Source: Halichondria panicea (taxonomy: Eukaryota; Porifera; Demospongiae; Suberitida; Halichondriidae). From it: DNA of 64,000 nt. The stretch covers positions 2,432,001 to 2,496,000 of the forward strand of contig NC_087390.1 in the NCBI RefSeq assembly GCF_963675165.1. Reading direction: 5' to 3'. The position numbers were made by a program, and so were the translations under genes. Below, one piece after another: positions 1 through 10,790 of this stretch (position 1 is the stretch's first letter; each line of letters starts with the position of its first letter). Under the pieces are notes generated by a model. It was given only the letters and a program-made list of their open reading frames with translations. It made no database searches and was not told the origin of the DNA.

Positions 1-379
1 TGTAATACTTCAACTTAGCTTGCATGGCTATGTACTTGTGTAAACTAAATCTGACCTTGAGGGAGGCTTATCTTATAAGGCTGTATTGTCTGGGCCAGGT
101 GGTTTTGTGGTGATAGTATCTGATAATGGGGATGGGTCTATGTGGTTCCTCTAGGTGGCAAGCACAAAACAATTATTAACCTCTAAATAGAGATGGTAGT
201 GTGTGTGTGTGTGTGTGTGTGTGAGGAGTAGTGGCTTTACTAGGTGGCAAGCACAAAACAATTATTAACCTGTGTGAGGAGTAGTGGCTTTACTAGGTGG
301 CAAGCACAAAACAATTATTAACCTCTAATTTTGGTTCTTAGAATTAGCATTAGGCATTAGTCAAAATAAATAGAGATGG

Positions 380-457
<78 letters not shown>

Positions 458-1345
458 GGTAAGGGGGAAGGTATTCAATATCTATATACTTATATACGTA
501 GTTAGACACTGTTTTGGAGGTGTCTATGGGATTTAGGGTACTACCTGGGCTTCTAAATCACACAATAAACAGTTGAACATTATTTTGCTACCACGTATGG
601 CCACTAAAAACAGTGTGCAGGCCTATTTATAAGGAACCTCTCCAAATAGCCACCTCACAGTGTATATACTCACCTCCTAAAGTGGCTTGCTGGAGTCAGA
701 GAACATAAGATGCTTGAGTATAAAGGTCTGTACTGCTGCCAGCACACCACAAGGGCCTCCATAAACTGTACGCATAATGGAAGTAAGTAACGGCTTCTAC
801 CACAGAGTTTAGGACCATTCTTATCCATTAAAGTGTTTTTGAACATATCCTGGTCAAATAAGGTACATGTTGCAGCTGAGTTGGGCTCTGTATGGAACTA
901 TCACTTGTGCTGGCAACTACATTCACATTCGAAGGTGGAAAAGCTCTTTAGTTTTATAATATTTCACTCAGGACCAGCAGCATCCCAGGACCAGTACAAT
1001 CAGGGTATGGAGGCAGCCAAAATCAAAATAATGGGGAATAGCAGGCTCATCACTCATCCATGCTAGCTCCCTATTGCATCTTTTTATAATTAAATTTGCT
1101 AATCAGTTACTAGGACTGGATCGTTGCCAGAAAGTGACGCATTTTCTAAGCCAAGTAGTGAATTCATAAGAGTTTCCAGAGAATGTTTGGGGAATGTTTG
1201 GGGATTTTTATATAAATTCGACCAGGGACTTACCCAGGGTCTATGAAGAAGGTTTCCCTTATCTAGCTGCTGCGGACTGGCTCTTGTGTTCCCGGAAATA
1301 TATTCAAAATTTCAGGCGTACTCCACCCCTAGACAAACAAGTTAT
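1..1345. other. Left edge, no gene recognised
   Basis: I see no convincing coding exon here. Open frames are short and resemble nothing I know. The stretch holds GT microsatellites and a short tandem duplication (separate entry). At 504-577 it has a partial match to the palindromic element at 2225-2357 (shared TTAGACACTGTTT and a 'cttctaaatca' segment). Confidence 0.5.
152..455. repeat. GT microsatellites and short tandem duplication
   Basis: There is a (GT)n run near 196-223 and a longer one near 382-455. Between them the segment 'aggtggcaagcacaaaac' followed by 'aattattaacct' occurs three times (from about 152, 240 and 294), so a block of about 55-60 bp containing the end of the GT run has been duplicated in tandem. 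Confidence 0.85.
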
Positions 1346-1462
1346 AGTTAGAACATGGGCATGAGGTATCTATATGTGTTATAGTGTCCCAAAGCTCGAG
1401 GGCTTTAGCCCGAGGGATGAGGGACACTATAACCATAGATACCGAATGCATATGTTCTAACT
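1346..1462. repeat. Imperfect palindrome (small inverted-repeat element)
   Basis: AGTTAGAACAT at the left end pairs with ATGTTCTAACT at the right end. The inner arms also pair: 'gtatctat', 'ttatagtgtccc' and 'ctcgggct/agcccgag'. This is the structure of a MITE without coding capacity. I could not define a target duplication. Confidence 0.65.
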
Positions 1463-2224
1463 GATTTAGATCCCAAAACCTATTGGCTACTAGAAATGCA
1501 CTAGCTTAGCAACAGTCAACCTATATAAACAGCCAACCTAGCAACTGCATCATTATTCTTTTGAAAACTAATATCTGAAGTTGGCATCTCTGTGTCTCTA
1601 CTAAGTCTGTGGTCTCTATTCAAGTCAACCCTGTTCCTCCACCTCAGTTTGATGGACAAAATTATAGTCCTAGCTCCACCCACAAAACGGACACATCCAG
1701 CTCCTCCCCCAGTTTTGCAGCAAACAAGCCCAGCACACTTCCCAAGAAACGAGCGGCTCGTACTACTCTCACAAAGCGAAAGGAAGACACCTAAGCTATA
1801 ATTTGCAGCAAACAAGCCCAGCAAACGAGCGGCTCCTATACTACTCTTGAAAAAAGTGAAAGGAACTTTAGGAAGAAGCCAAAGCTAGAATCCCAGCACT
1901 TCCATACATCCAGCTCCTCCCCCATGCAGCCTTGCAGCAAAAAAGCACAGCACACTGCCCAAAAAACGAGCGTCTCCTACTACTCTCGAACAAAGCCAAA
2001 AAAAAGAAACTAGAGCTTCTCTCTTTCATTCTAGTTCTGTTATTATAATTATTACTAGACAAAGCATCTAGCTACAATAATTTTTATGTTATTACATGTG
2101 CATCTTCTTGTAAATCACAATACAATGTACAATGTTGTAGTTTGTAGCCCAGAGCAATCTATAGTACCGGTACTATAGCTCATAGTTCCCTGCTAAATAC
2201 ACTCAAATGGGATCTAAATAATAG
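1463..2224. other. Repeated Ser/Pro/Lys-rich stretch, gene status unclear
   Basis: From about 1600 to 2030 a module encoding 'SSSSP..AANKP...LPKKR' style peptides (serine/proline-rich, then a basic NLS-like run) is repeated about three times with decay ('cagctcctcccc', 'gcagcaaacaagcccagca' and 'aacgagcg' recur). The frame is kept only over 1609-1794. It could be the decayed end of a gene for a disordered basic protein, or only a tandem repeat. I do not recognise a family. Confidence 0.3.
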
Positions 2225-2357
2225 TTAGACACTGTTTAGGAAGTTTCTACATGATTTAGAAGCCCGAAGGGCTGGTTGTAGTATCCCGAACGCAGTGAGG
2301 GTTCTACTAGCCCTGAGGACTTCTAAATCATGTGGAAACTTCCTAAACAGTGTCTAA
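2225..2357. repeat. Palindromic element with TTAGACACTGTTTAGGAAG ends
   Basis: The left arm TTAGACACTGTTTAGGAAG pairs with the right arm ending in CTTCCTAAACAGTGTCTAA. The inner arms 'catgatttagaag' and 'cttctaaatcatg' also pair. This is a non-coding hairpin-type MITE of 133 bp. No clear target duplication is visible. Confidence 0.7.
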
Positions 2358-2425
2358 GCATTTTAGATCATAGCAACCATGAGTATTTAGCCAATCAGAT
2401 TTGAATGTTCTTATCTAATCTTTGC

Positions 2426-2500
2426 TACATGATTTTCTAAGTGAAGTACATGATTTTCTATTGAAGTACATGATTTTCTATTGAAGTACATGATTTTCTA
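2426..2500. repeat. Four tandem copies of a 20-21 bp repeat
   Basis: 'tacatgattttcta' recurs at 2426, 2447, 2467 and 2487, separated by 'ttgaag' or 'agtgaag'. Confidence 0.85.
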
Positions 2501-2708
2501 AATTGGATAGAACATTTCCTCTAACCAATCAGATTGCAGTATTTATGACAAACATGATCTAATGATTGTATAGACTTTATTTGGTCGTTGAAAAAGATTG
2601 TGTTATCAAACCAGCTAGCAGCAATAAATTATAAATAAGAGTACAAATGTATAAGCATAATTATGAGTACATAATTTCTAATGAGTGAATTATTATAAGA
2701 GTCGATTA

Positions 2709-3025
2709 GGCCATGCAAAGTCAATTTGTAGTTTCTCAGGCCCTCGCGCTTGGAAATTTTACTATTTATATATCACGTGACCTCAAATTAAAGGCACTAA
2801 AAGAAAAGAAAAGGATGAATTTGTATGGTTTTTTGGTCATGAATATAATTATGACTAAAATTAATTAGTAACAATTTTATGCACTTCCGCTTATTGAGAA
2901 AGTTAGGGGTGTGTTTTTCAATTAAATTCTATGAATATCATTATTATTAATAAAATGCCTCATTGAATCCGCTTGCTATTTTAGGAATAATAGCCTGAGA
3001 AACTACAAATTGACTTTGCATGGCC
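2709..3025. mobile_element. MITE, 317 bp, TTA target duplication
   Basis: The ends are perfect inverted repeats of about 32 bp, starting GGCCATGCAAAGTCAATTTG. They are flanked on both sides by TTA (2706-2708, 3026-3028). There is no coding capacity. Related internal sequence ('cacttccgcttattga', 'ggcactaaa..aaa') recurs near 16540-16690 and 31880-31980, so this is a family. The superfamily is not assigned. Confidence 0.88.
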
Positions 3026-3045
3026 TTATACTATACTGTGGGAAC

Positions 3046-3105
3046 GTACCAAGTCCTTGTAGTCGCATTCTCTTACTTGGTGAGTGTACACTGTTTTATA
3101 GTACT
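3046..3105 (-). pseudogene. TRAF zinc-finger exon 5 relic, antisense
   Basis: The reverse complement reads as the fifth TRAF exon of this cluster (THQVRECDYKDL core), but one conserved Cys is Tyr and the end is lost. The matching upstream intron end ('tttacccactcccacag' type) appears inverted at about 3318-3345, split off by about 200 bp of other sequence. This is a lone fragment in the opposite orientation to the cluster. Confidence 0.75.
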
Positions 3106-3109
3106 TGAC

Positions 3110-3825
3110 ATCCACTTTCCCCCAAAATAATTTCCTCCTTGTTTATCTGCTTCTCTTTTCTAGCTCTGTAGCTAGCTAGCTGTCCACTTGCACTGTGCAT
3201 GTGTGCAGACCCCAGGGTCAAAATAACACCTGTGCCACAGGTGTTATATAAAAAATCCGAATTGAAGCCGTAGACATAAACACAGCACACAACTTGAATA
3301 ATTATTTTTTTGTAACTTCACAGGCTGTGGGAAGTGAGTAAAGATCATTAATTAAACTATGATTAAACAACCTCAATTTACGGAAACAAAATTAATTTCT
3401 GAGTGGATTTTGGATCTCTGTTGTGTCTAAATCTTGCCAGTTGTTACATCAACATCATTATAACTGAATGGATAACGTAGCAGGCTTAGTACAGCAGTGG
3501 CTATATTTCTACTGTTGCTAACGTAATAACGAAGATATCACTAGAGGACAGGAGTCTGGAGAACAGAGATACACAACGGTACTTGATTTATGTGGAAATA
3601 TGTATTATCTAGCAATGGACAGATTTTAATTATGACTCTGATATAACTATGGCTCAAAATGCAAATAAATATTACACAAACAAATACATGTAACAAAAAA
3701 ATTTATGTTCAGGTTGGTAGTTAGATCTTGAGGTGCATCTATGGTTTGAGTACGTGCATGAAGAGTATAACACACAGACTCTTTGCAAATGATATGGTAT
3801 CACTAATTGATCCTATGAATAATGC
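3110..3825. other. No gene recognised
   Basis: Apart from the inverted TRAF intron end at about 3318-3345, I see no coding exon or repeat with clear boundaries. Confidence 0.4.
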
Positions 3826-3972
3826 CAAGGGCGTATAAAAGAAGAGAGTACACGTAGCTATAGCAGAATTCAAATGTGGGCAAAGGATGTGTGAATGTGC
3901 ATGAAATTTCAATTTTTAGCATATTCACACATTCCTCTGCCCACATTTAAATTCTGCTATAGCTACGTATAG
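3826..3972. mobile_element. Hairpin MITE, CAAGGGCGTATAAA family, right end missing
   Basis: It starts with CAAGGGCGTATAAAAGAAGA exactly like the element at 4170. Its inner arms pair ('ctatagcagaattcaaatgtggg' against 'cccacatttaaattctgctatag'). The terminal CGCCCTTG is absent, so the right end is truncated. Confidence 0.75.
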
Positions 3973-4169
3973 TGTCACAAAAACGAAACCAACAACGACA
4001 CTACTACTCTTGGAAAGAGAAAGCAGAGTTCTAGAGAGACTGATTCTAACCAATAACTGATGTAATTGCTACTTTTATAGCTATGCACACGCATCCATAA
4101 TTATATCCAAATCTCATTCTCTACACTCTAGCTCTATCCTTCTTTCTCCTAAAATCTCCTAAAATTGTA

Positions 4170-4347
4170 CAAGGGCGTATAAAAGAAGAGAGGGCATATG
4201 CAACAGCAAAAGAGCGGAGTTCAAACGTGGGCGGATAAATGTGCATGAAAAGCTAAAATAGAAGTTTCTATTTTAGCACTTCACACATCCTCCGCCCACG
4301 TTTGAATTCTGCTACCTACGTGAGTTGCATGCCTTTATACGCCCTTG
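4170..4347. mobile_element. Hairpin MITE, 178 bp, ATTGTA target duplication
   Basis: CAAGGGCGTATAAA at the left end pairs with TTTATACGCCCTTG at the right end, and most of the element folds on itself. ATTGTA flanks both sides (4164-4169, 4348-4353). A half end of the same type occurs at 63724. No coding capacity. Confidence 0.9.
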
Positions 4348-4589
4348 ATTGTACTAAATACAACTCTGCGCGAGACTATAATCATGCGTGTGCGTATACC
4401 TAGTAATTCTTGTGCAATCATCTTAGCAGCCATTGCAGCCATTGCAGCCACACATTTTTTAATGCCACATTGCCAATTGAAAGAATCACTCCTGGTTCAG
4501 TTTTTGAGAAGGTGGGTATAATTATTGACTATGCTGGCCCAGTATCTGGCCACATGAGCACGTATGCTCTAAGGAACACTCTCCTCAAT

Positions 4590-5115
4590 GGACTCTTTGC
4601 AGTCACTCTGTTTGCTTCTCATGATCGTAGCCGCTTGGGAACCCGTAAGTGCTGAAGTCCCTCAGTCTGTACTTTTCTATTCATGGTGAAGTCTATTGAA
4701 ATGTGTTTGTAGAAAAATTGGGCAAAGAGTCGTGCCATTTGAGGTATATGCATGTGCTTCTAGTGTCGTTGTTATACCGGAAATGTTATGGTTATGTACA
4801 TTTAGATACAATGGCTGGCTCTATTCTCCATGCATATTTACATACAGAGACCAACAAAGGAGATTTGACAGACCTACACTACTTCGATGGTTTGGCTAAC
4901 CAGGACGAGGTGATACGACTGACTATAGGTACGTTGAGAGATGTACAAACCACAGCTAATGTAATAGATACTCCCACAGACAATGCAGAGGGGAGAGGGA
5001 AGTTGGTGGAGGATGCAGTGCATGCACTCTTCTCAGTTTTGTTCTACCGTAGGTGGAGAAGAAATACTGCATGTGAGCTGCATGGAACGGATCTGAACCA
5101 ATTGTTTGATTGTAT
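4590..5115 (+). pseudogene. MINDY-4-like deubiquitinase 3' exons, decayed
   Basis: Around 4590-4650 the frame FAVTLFASHDRSRLGT followed by 'gtaagt' is a decayed form of the [15 protein letters not shown] exon end seen intact at 29887-29990. From 4852 the peptide LHYFDGLANQDEVIRLTIG followed by [10 protein letters not shown] is the next module of MINDY-4/FAM188-type deubiquitinases. After 5040 the frame is lost: the expected acidic WNG-type C-terminus near 5051 is shifted and mutated. MINDY proteins are Lys48-chain deubiquitinases, but the catalytic N-terminal half is not present here. Nearest relatives in the window are at 42.4-43.1 and 63.2-63.6 kb. Confidence 0.7.
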
Positions 5116-5688
5116 GGCAACGGTGAACTGTAATGAAAACTTAATGGCGGTGGACGGATCGAGGACACTTTCATTAGGAGTATCTGAGTGGCTTTGGTTG
5201 CTTCGATCAAGTTGGAGGACGTGTTATATAGTGATTGTATTACAGGACACTCCAGCTCAATTCTCACAAATTCTAAAACTTATGCAGAGGGAATTTTTCA
5301 AGTGTTCTGGTCATAAGCCGACAATTCGTGACATTTGGATCATTACATAATAATTATATGCGTACAGAAGAGCAATCAAGCATTCACACCCCAAGCATAT
5401 AAAAAAATTATAGTCTCCACCAACTCAGTGCCACCAACTCAGTGGACCTGGCCTGCCACGATCTGCTTTCATTTCTAGTCTAGCCTAACATGCATTGCAT
5501 TTTACATAATTTTTACACATTATTATTACACAATTTACAATTACACAATTTTTTTAACATTATTTTGTACAAAAAAATTAATGTACTATTGTGATGAATA
5601 CGTTGTGTTCTATTTTTAGAGTAGAATGGTATGTAATTCCAGGCGGAGATGTGCCGACGTGATTGATGACGCAGGCCAGACTCAGACC
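5116..5688. other. No gene recognised
   Basis: AT-rich spacer up to the left target duplication of the fold-back element. I see no exon or repeat with defined ends. Confidence 0.5.
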
Positions 5689-5792
5689 CGAGCGTATGGC
5701 GCGCCGTGTGTTTCAATAAAATGTCTGCATATACATAGGCGTGTCCTGGTGTGAATATACCGACATAGCATGCACGTGCAATGATCGCCTTA

Positions 5793-6590
5793 TGCAGTGA
5801 TCATGTCTGCACATGCAACCATTAGTCTCTGCACATGCAGTGATCATGTCTGCACATGCAACCATTAGTCTCTGCACATGCAGTGATCATGTCTGCACAT
5901 GCAACCATTAGTCTCTGCGTGTGTAGTGATCATGTCTGCACATGCAACCATTAGTCTCTGCACATGCAGTGATCATGTCTGCACATGCAACCATTAGTCT
6001 CTGCACATGCAGTGATCATGTCTGCACATGCAACCATTAGTCTCTGCACATGCAGTGATCATGTCTGCACATGCAACCATTAGTCTCTGCACATGCAGTG
6101 ATCATGTCTGCACATGCAACCATTAGTCTCTGCACATGCAGTGATCATGTCTGCACATGCAACCATTAGTCTCTGCACATGCAGTGATCATGTCTGCACA
6201 TGCAACCATTAGTCTCTGCACATGCAGTGATCATGTCTGTACATGCAACCATTAGTCTCTGCACATGCAGTGATCATGTCTGCACATGCAGTGATCATGT
6301 CTGCACATGCAACCATTAGTCTCTGCACATGCAGTGATCATGTCTGCACATGCAACCATTAGTCTCTGCACATGCAGTGATCATGTCTGCACATGCAACC
6401 ATTAATCTCTGCACATGCAGTGATCATGTCTGCACATGCAACCATTAGTCTCTGCACATGCAGTGATCATGTCTGCACATGCAACCATTAATCTCTGCAC
6501 ATGCAGTGATCATGTCTGCACATGCAACCATTAATCTCTGCACATGCAGTGATCATGTCTGCACATGCAACCATTAATCTCTGCACATGC
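5793..6590. repeat. 43-bp satellite array, left arm
   Basis: About 18 units, each starting GCAGTGATCATGTCTGCACA, then 'tgcaaccattagtctctgcacat'. Units are nearly identical; one is shortened near 6268-6300, and a few carry 'attaatct' or 'gcgtgtgta' variants. Open frames across it are by-products of the periodicity. Confidence 0.95.
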
Positions 6591-6766
6591 AGTACAGTAT
6601 AGGTGTACCTGAGTCCCATTGAGAAACATATACTTTGACCTGATGCAGCAGCTCTATTTAAAGCACGTGTATCAAAGATGTATTAAAAATTAATGATAGA
6701 TATAATAGATGATATGGACATGGATGAAGACGAATCTGCCATTGAAGTACTCGGCTGGAACACATT

Positions 6767-7316
6767 TGCATGTGCAGACATGATCACTGCATGTGCACAG
6801 ACTAATGGTTGCATGTGCAGACATGATCACTGCATGTGCACAGACTAATGGTTGCATGTGCAGACATGATCACTGCATGTGCAGAGACTAATGGTTGCAT
6901 GTGCAGACATGATCACTGCATGTGCAGAGATTAATGGTTGCATGTGCAGACATGATCACTGCATGTGCAGACATGATCACTGCACACGCATGCAGAGACT
7001 AATGGTTGCATGTGCAGACATGATCACTGCATGTGCAGAGACTAATGGTTGCATGTGCAGAGACTAATGGTTGCATGTGCAGACATGATCACTGCATGTG
7101 CAGAGACTAATGGTTGCATGTGCAGAGACTAATGGTTGCATGTGCAGAGACTAATGGTTGCATGTGCAGACATGATCACTGCACACGCAGAGACTAATGG
7201 TTGCATGTGCAGACATGATCACTGCATGCGCAGAGACTAATGGTTGCATGTGCAGACATGATCACTGCATGTGCAGAGACTAATGGTTGCATGTGCAGAC
7301 ATGATCACTGCATAAG
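6767..7316. repeat. 43-bp satellite array, right arm (inverted)
   Basis: The same unit as the left arm in reverse complement ('actaatggttgcatgtgcag', then 'acatgatcactgcatgtgcagag'). There are about 13 units, more irregular than on the left, with several units shortened to the half 'agactaatggttgcatgtgc'. Confidence 0.93.
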
Positions 7317-7458
7317 GCGATCATTGCACGTGCATGCTATGTCGGTATATTCACACCAGGACACGCCTATGTATATGCAGACATTGTTATTGAAACACAC
7401 GGCGCGCCATACGAGCGCTAGCTAGCTGCTTCTCCTCTCATCTGAGCTGTTCTCTAGG

Positions 7459-7466
7459 TATAAAAG
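7459..7466 (+). promoter_or_regulatory. TATA box of first TRAF gene
   Basis: TATAAAAG lies 72 bp before the start codon at 7531. The same octamer sits 50-131 bp before the first exon of most TRAF copies here (16766, 24033, 44620, 45411, 50956), which supports it as the core promoter. Confidence 0.7.
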
Positions 7467-7530
7467 TACTGAGCTTAAACTATGAGTTTAAAATCTAGAG
7501 ATCTAGTCCGTACTAATCTAGTCAAAGTCA

Positions 7531-10199
7531 ATGAGTACACTAGTGTGTGTAAGCTGTAAAGAGTATGTGTTCCACGATCCATACCAATGTGACTGTGGAG
7601 ACAGACTGTGTAGCAAGTGTTACACCTCCTATGTTGAAAGGTACGTATACTCGGTATAGTAAGGCTGCATTATTACTTATTAAAGCCAATATTAATGGTG
7701 AATAGCTAGTTGGAGTGTCATTGTTACCAACTTTTTATTATTTATACGTACATAGAGGCCAAAAAAAGTTCATCTGTTTGTCTTGCGGTGAAGAGAACAT
7801 TGTGGCCAACTGTTTCCGAGACAAGGCAGTGGAGTACGAGCTTCGGAACACCACCCTCAAGTGCCTGAACCAGTCCTGTCCCTGGGAGGGGGAGAGCAGG
7901 TTCTATCAGGTAAGCACAGTGCATATGCGCGCATGCGATGAGCCTAATATTATTGTAGTTGGTTAGCTCTTTGACTAGACCGTAATTATTATGCTGAGAC
8001 AGATCTGACCTATTCCTGATCCTATGTAAACCTGGGAACCAGCATTTACATGCATAGATACAATGCATGTCAGTGGCTTCCGGTGGTATTCGTGGATTTC
8101 CTGAACTTTAATACTATAGGGTATTTGACAACAGTATCAGGTAGTTGTATAGCTCCTTCCCACCATTCCTTCCTCTATGAATAGCTATAGTTCACTGATC
8201 CTGATCCTTTGTCTAGCTTTGTTGGCTCTATGTCTGTTTGGGTTGTCTGTTGATGATATTAGTGGCCAAAATATTTGAGTCTGTGTCTGTGTTTCACGCT
8301 AGTTTGTTGTTTACATGTGTCTGTTTTCTGTAGGAGCATAAGAACTCATGCAAGTTTGGAGCGGTACAATGCCCCAACTCAATATACGGCTGTAAAGAAG
8401 AACTAATTAGGAGTCAATTACACGACCACCTCAACAATAAATGCAACTTCAACCCGATCACTTGTCGATGGTGTGGACAACACACCCTCAATGAAGACGT
8501 AAGTTATTCACTGTGCTTCTTTAATCTCAAAGAGAAACACTATATAGCTATAGCTAGTTAGAATCCCCAACTAATGGTTTCCTAACACAACAGATTCACA
8601 TTCAGAAGGAGTGTGAGATGGCACTCGACTACTGCCCCAATGGGTGTGGCGAGAGGTTACCTAGGAGAGAGGTCAGTTCTGATGTCAGAGGTTAATTCTT
8701 GTGATGTGGTCAGAAATAGATCATTTGCCTTTGTTAGTACATTTTCAAGAATGTCATTTCCTGTTTTAGTGCCGAGCAGCCCATGAATAGTTGATGATCT
8801 TTACCCACTCCCTCCACAGATGCTCAAGCATACTAAAACAGTGTGCACTCACCAAGTAAGAGAATGTGACTACAAGGACTTGGGGTGCACCTACAAGGTA
8901 TGTTTACACACATTAATTACCTGAGGCGTGTGAGCGTCGTTTGGTTTGTTTTTACCCAAGGCCGTGCCGCAGCCAGCGAGTACAGTAGTCGTCTGATTTT
9001 TTTGTCGGTTTGTGACACATGAATCTGCTTACCTGGATAGCTTTCACACAACAAGTTATTATGGCAGATTTTAATGTTTGCTTCGTTGTCAAATAACCTT
9101 CACACAACAAGATTAGTGTTAACAATGACAGATTTCAATGTTAAAGCTTTGTCGTTGTGTATAAAAGCGAGCAAAAGTTAAGAAGCCTGAGCTTGCACGT
9201 TGCCTAGCTCTACACGCGACCTTTATTCGAGGTAGATCTAAATATTTACAGCTGAAGTGATCCTTTACCAGTCTCTCTATTAAAAGTAGAATTGTAGGTT
9301 ATTGCTTCTTTACTATTGTGTAACTGAACACTCCTCTGGTTTTTATAGATCAATTTTTATTCATGTCAACAGCTGAGGGTTAGCAATTACGTGCTCGTAA
9401 AATGATGTCATCGCTTAGTTATAAATTAATGCTCTTATTCGCGTAGGGTACCATCAAGGATCTAACGAAGCATGCAAAGGAGTACCCCGCATATCACAAC
9501 CAACTACTGAAAATGGCCAACAAAGAAATGAAGCAATCTCTTGACCACCAAATTGCCTTAATAGATACCAAAACAGACGATTTGAAATCTGAAATTAGCA
9601 AAATTCGGTCTGAGGTGCAGTCAAGGCTGCAACCAGTAACAGATGCTGTGGTCAAAGCTGAGTCAGCAATTATCCAACTACAAGATGGACTCAGTGAGGT
9701 ATCTCTGCTATTACAAACACTTCAAGCTGCCAGTTACAATGGAACATTCATTTGGAAGATTCCTGAAGTCACTAGGAGAAGACAGGAAGCTAGAACTGGG
9801 AAAACTGTATCTCTGTATTCTGCTCCATTCTATACGAGTCGCCATGGATACAAGCTCTGCCTAAGACTATACATGAATGGCGATGGTTCTGGGAAGGGCA
9901 CTCACTTGTCGTTCTTTATCACCCTAATGCGAGGAGAGTACGATGCCCTCCTCCCCTGGCCGTTCAGACAGGCAGTCACTCTGACCCTGGTGGACCAGAA
10001 CAAGCAGCGGGACATTGTCCAGTCGTTCCGTCCTGAACCAACCTCCTCATCATTCCAGAGACCACGCAATGAGATGAACGTTGCCTCAGGCTGTCCCACA
10101 TTCGCTCTCGTCTCCGTCCTTGATAACGTCTCCTACGTCAAGGACGATACCTTGTTCCTTAAATGCAAGGTTAACACTACTGGACTGACCAATGAATGA
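7531..10199 (+). CDS. TRAF-like protein, complete (copy 1)
   Basis: Exons 7531-7640, 7756-7909, 8334-8498, 8594-8671, 8820-8897 and 9447-10199, all GT..AG with matching phases, give about 445 residues. Residues 1-50 form a split RING (Cys 6, 9, 22, 27, 30, 44, 47); where TRAF RINGs have CGH it reads CGD. Exons 3-5 (residues about 89-195) carry TRAF-type Cys/His zinc fingers. Residues about 217-288 are heptad-like coiled coil, and about 292-440 are a full TRAF-C/MATH domain (FIWKIPEV, GKGTHLSFFITLMRGEYDAL, PWPF). The family binds cytoplasmic receptor tails or adaptors as trimers and promotes ubiquitin signalling. Length is close to TRAF4-type proteins. Intron 5 holds a repeat insertion. Every exon is open and fits its paralogues, so I consider it functional. 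Confidence 0.93.
8919..9406. mobile_element. Intronic repeat related to the element at 24800
   Basis: It begins ACCTGAGGCGTG and ends near 'agctgagggttagca..gtgctcg', matching the start (ACCCGAGGCGCG) and end (GCCGAGGGTTTGCA..GTGCTCTAG) of the element defined by its empty site at 24800-25425. It lies in intron 5 of the first TRAF gene. Boundaries are approximate. Confidence 0.5.
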
Positions 10200-10790
10200 C
10201 AAAAGTCTCGGAGTACTTGACACCATCATTATTTTGTGTGCTGAGTACTCCTTTTCATGTATTCTCAAACCACTGCTTTATTTATATGCAATATTTATTT
10301 ATATACGCAATGTTCATTATATTTAATAGTTCATGTTAAATGTTCGTGCTGAATTTAAACGAGTAAAGAGATTCCTACGTACTGTTCTTATAGGAACACT
10401 TTAACAGTACTAGTAATACTTAGGCCCTGATAAATTATGCTCGGAATAATTTTAGCATTATAGCCTTCATAGGTGTCTAAAGAATAATTAGTAAATAGGC
10501 ATCAATGTCCATTTTTGGTAAAGATCATTACGTTAAGTTTTGCATTATGACGTTTTCATTAGCAAAAAATGCTGAAGGTCAATTTATATGGATAGGTCAT
10601 GATCAGTTCAGTGAGTCAGCAAGATAACACTGAGAATCATGATTAGATTTATATTCGTGTTTCAGTTGCATGTGTGCTATGTTTATGTCTATGTCATAAT
10701 TTTTTGAGAATAATCGGATTTTTTATGAGCATAATAGGCACATTTTTCAAGAATGCGTGAAAAAAAGCATAATTAAATTATCAGGGCCTA
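10200..10790. other. 3' flank of copy 1, nothing further recognised
   Basis: AT-rich sequence. The first 120 bp resemble the 3' flank of the second gene (19674-19800: 'gagtacttgacaccatcatt', 'gagtactcctyttcatgtat'), probably conserved 3' UTR. I see no canonical AATAAA in it. Confidence 0.5.

Larger units (their letters stand above)
5695..7411. mobile_element. Fold-back element with satellite arrays, CGAGCG duplication
   Basis: The ends are near-perfect inverted repeats of about 100 bp (TATGGCGCGCCGTGTGTTTC at the left, its complement at the right, one small length difference). The same 6 bp, CGAGCG, flanks both sides (5689-5694, 7412-7417). Inside each terminal repeat lies an array of a 43-bp unit; the two arrays are in opposite orientation around a unique loop at about 6600-6766. 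There is no transposase. The right end is about 45 bp from the TATA box of the first TRAF gene. Fold-back elements of this shape are known; I do not recognise this family. Confidence 0.9.

Noticed and set aside
1592..1824. Overlapping frames on both strands at the left edge as separate genes
   Set aside because: Mutually exclusive readings of one decayed repeat; at most one weak candidate, described as unclear.
3240..3256. Terminator-like hairpin 'aacacctgtgccacaggtgtt'
   Set aside because: A short palindrome in an animal intergenic region; no gene ends here and rho-independent terminators do not apply.
5793..7316. CRISPR array
   Set aside because: Units are contiguous with no unique spacers, the arms are inverted, and the genome is eukaryotic.
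6879..7425. Open frames with repeated Cys/His/Met peptides in the right satellite arm
   Set aside because: They arise because the 43-bp unit happens to lack stops in some frames; no start context, splice sites or conservation, and unit changes are not frame-aware.
9902..10268. Antisense open frames opposite the MATH exon (also at 19376, 27202, 58595)
   Set aside because: They mirror the strongly conserved + strand MATH codons and differ freely at their own ends.
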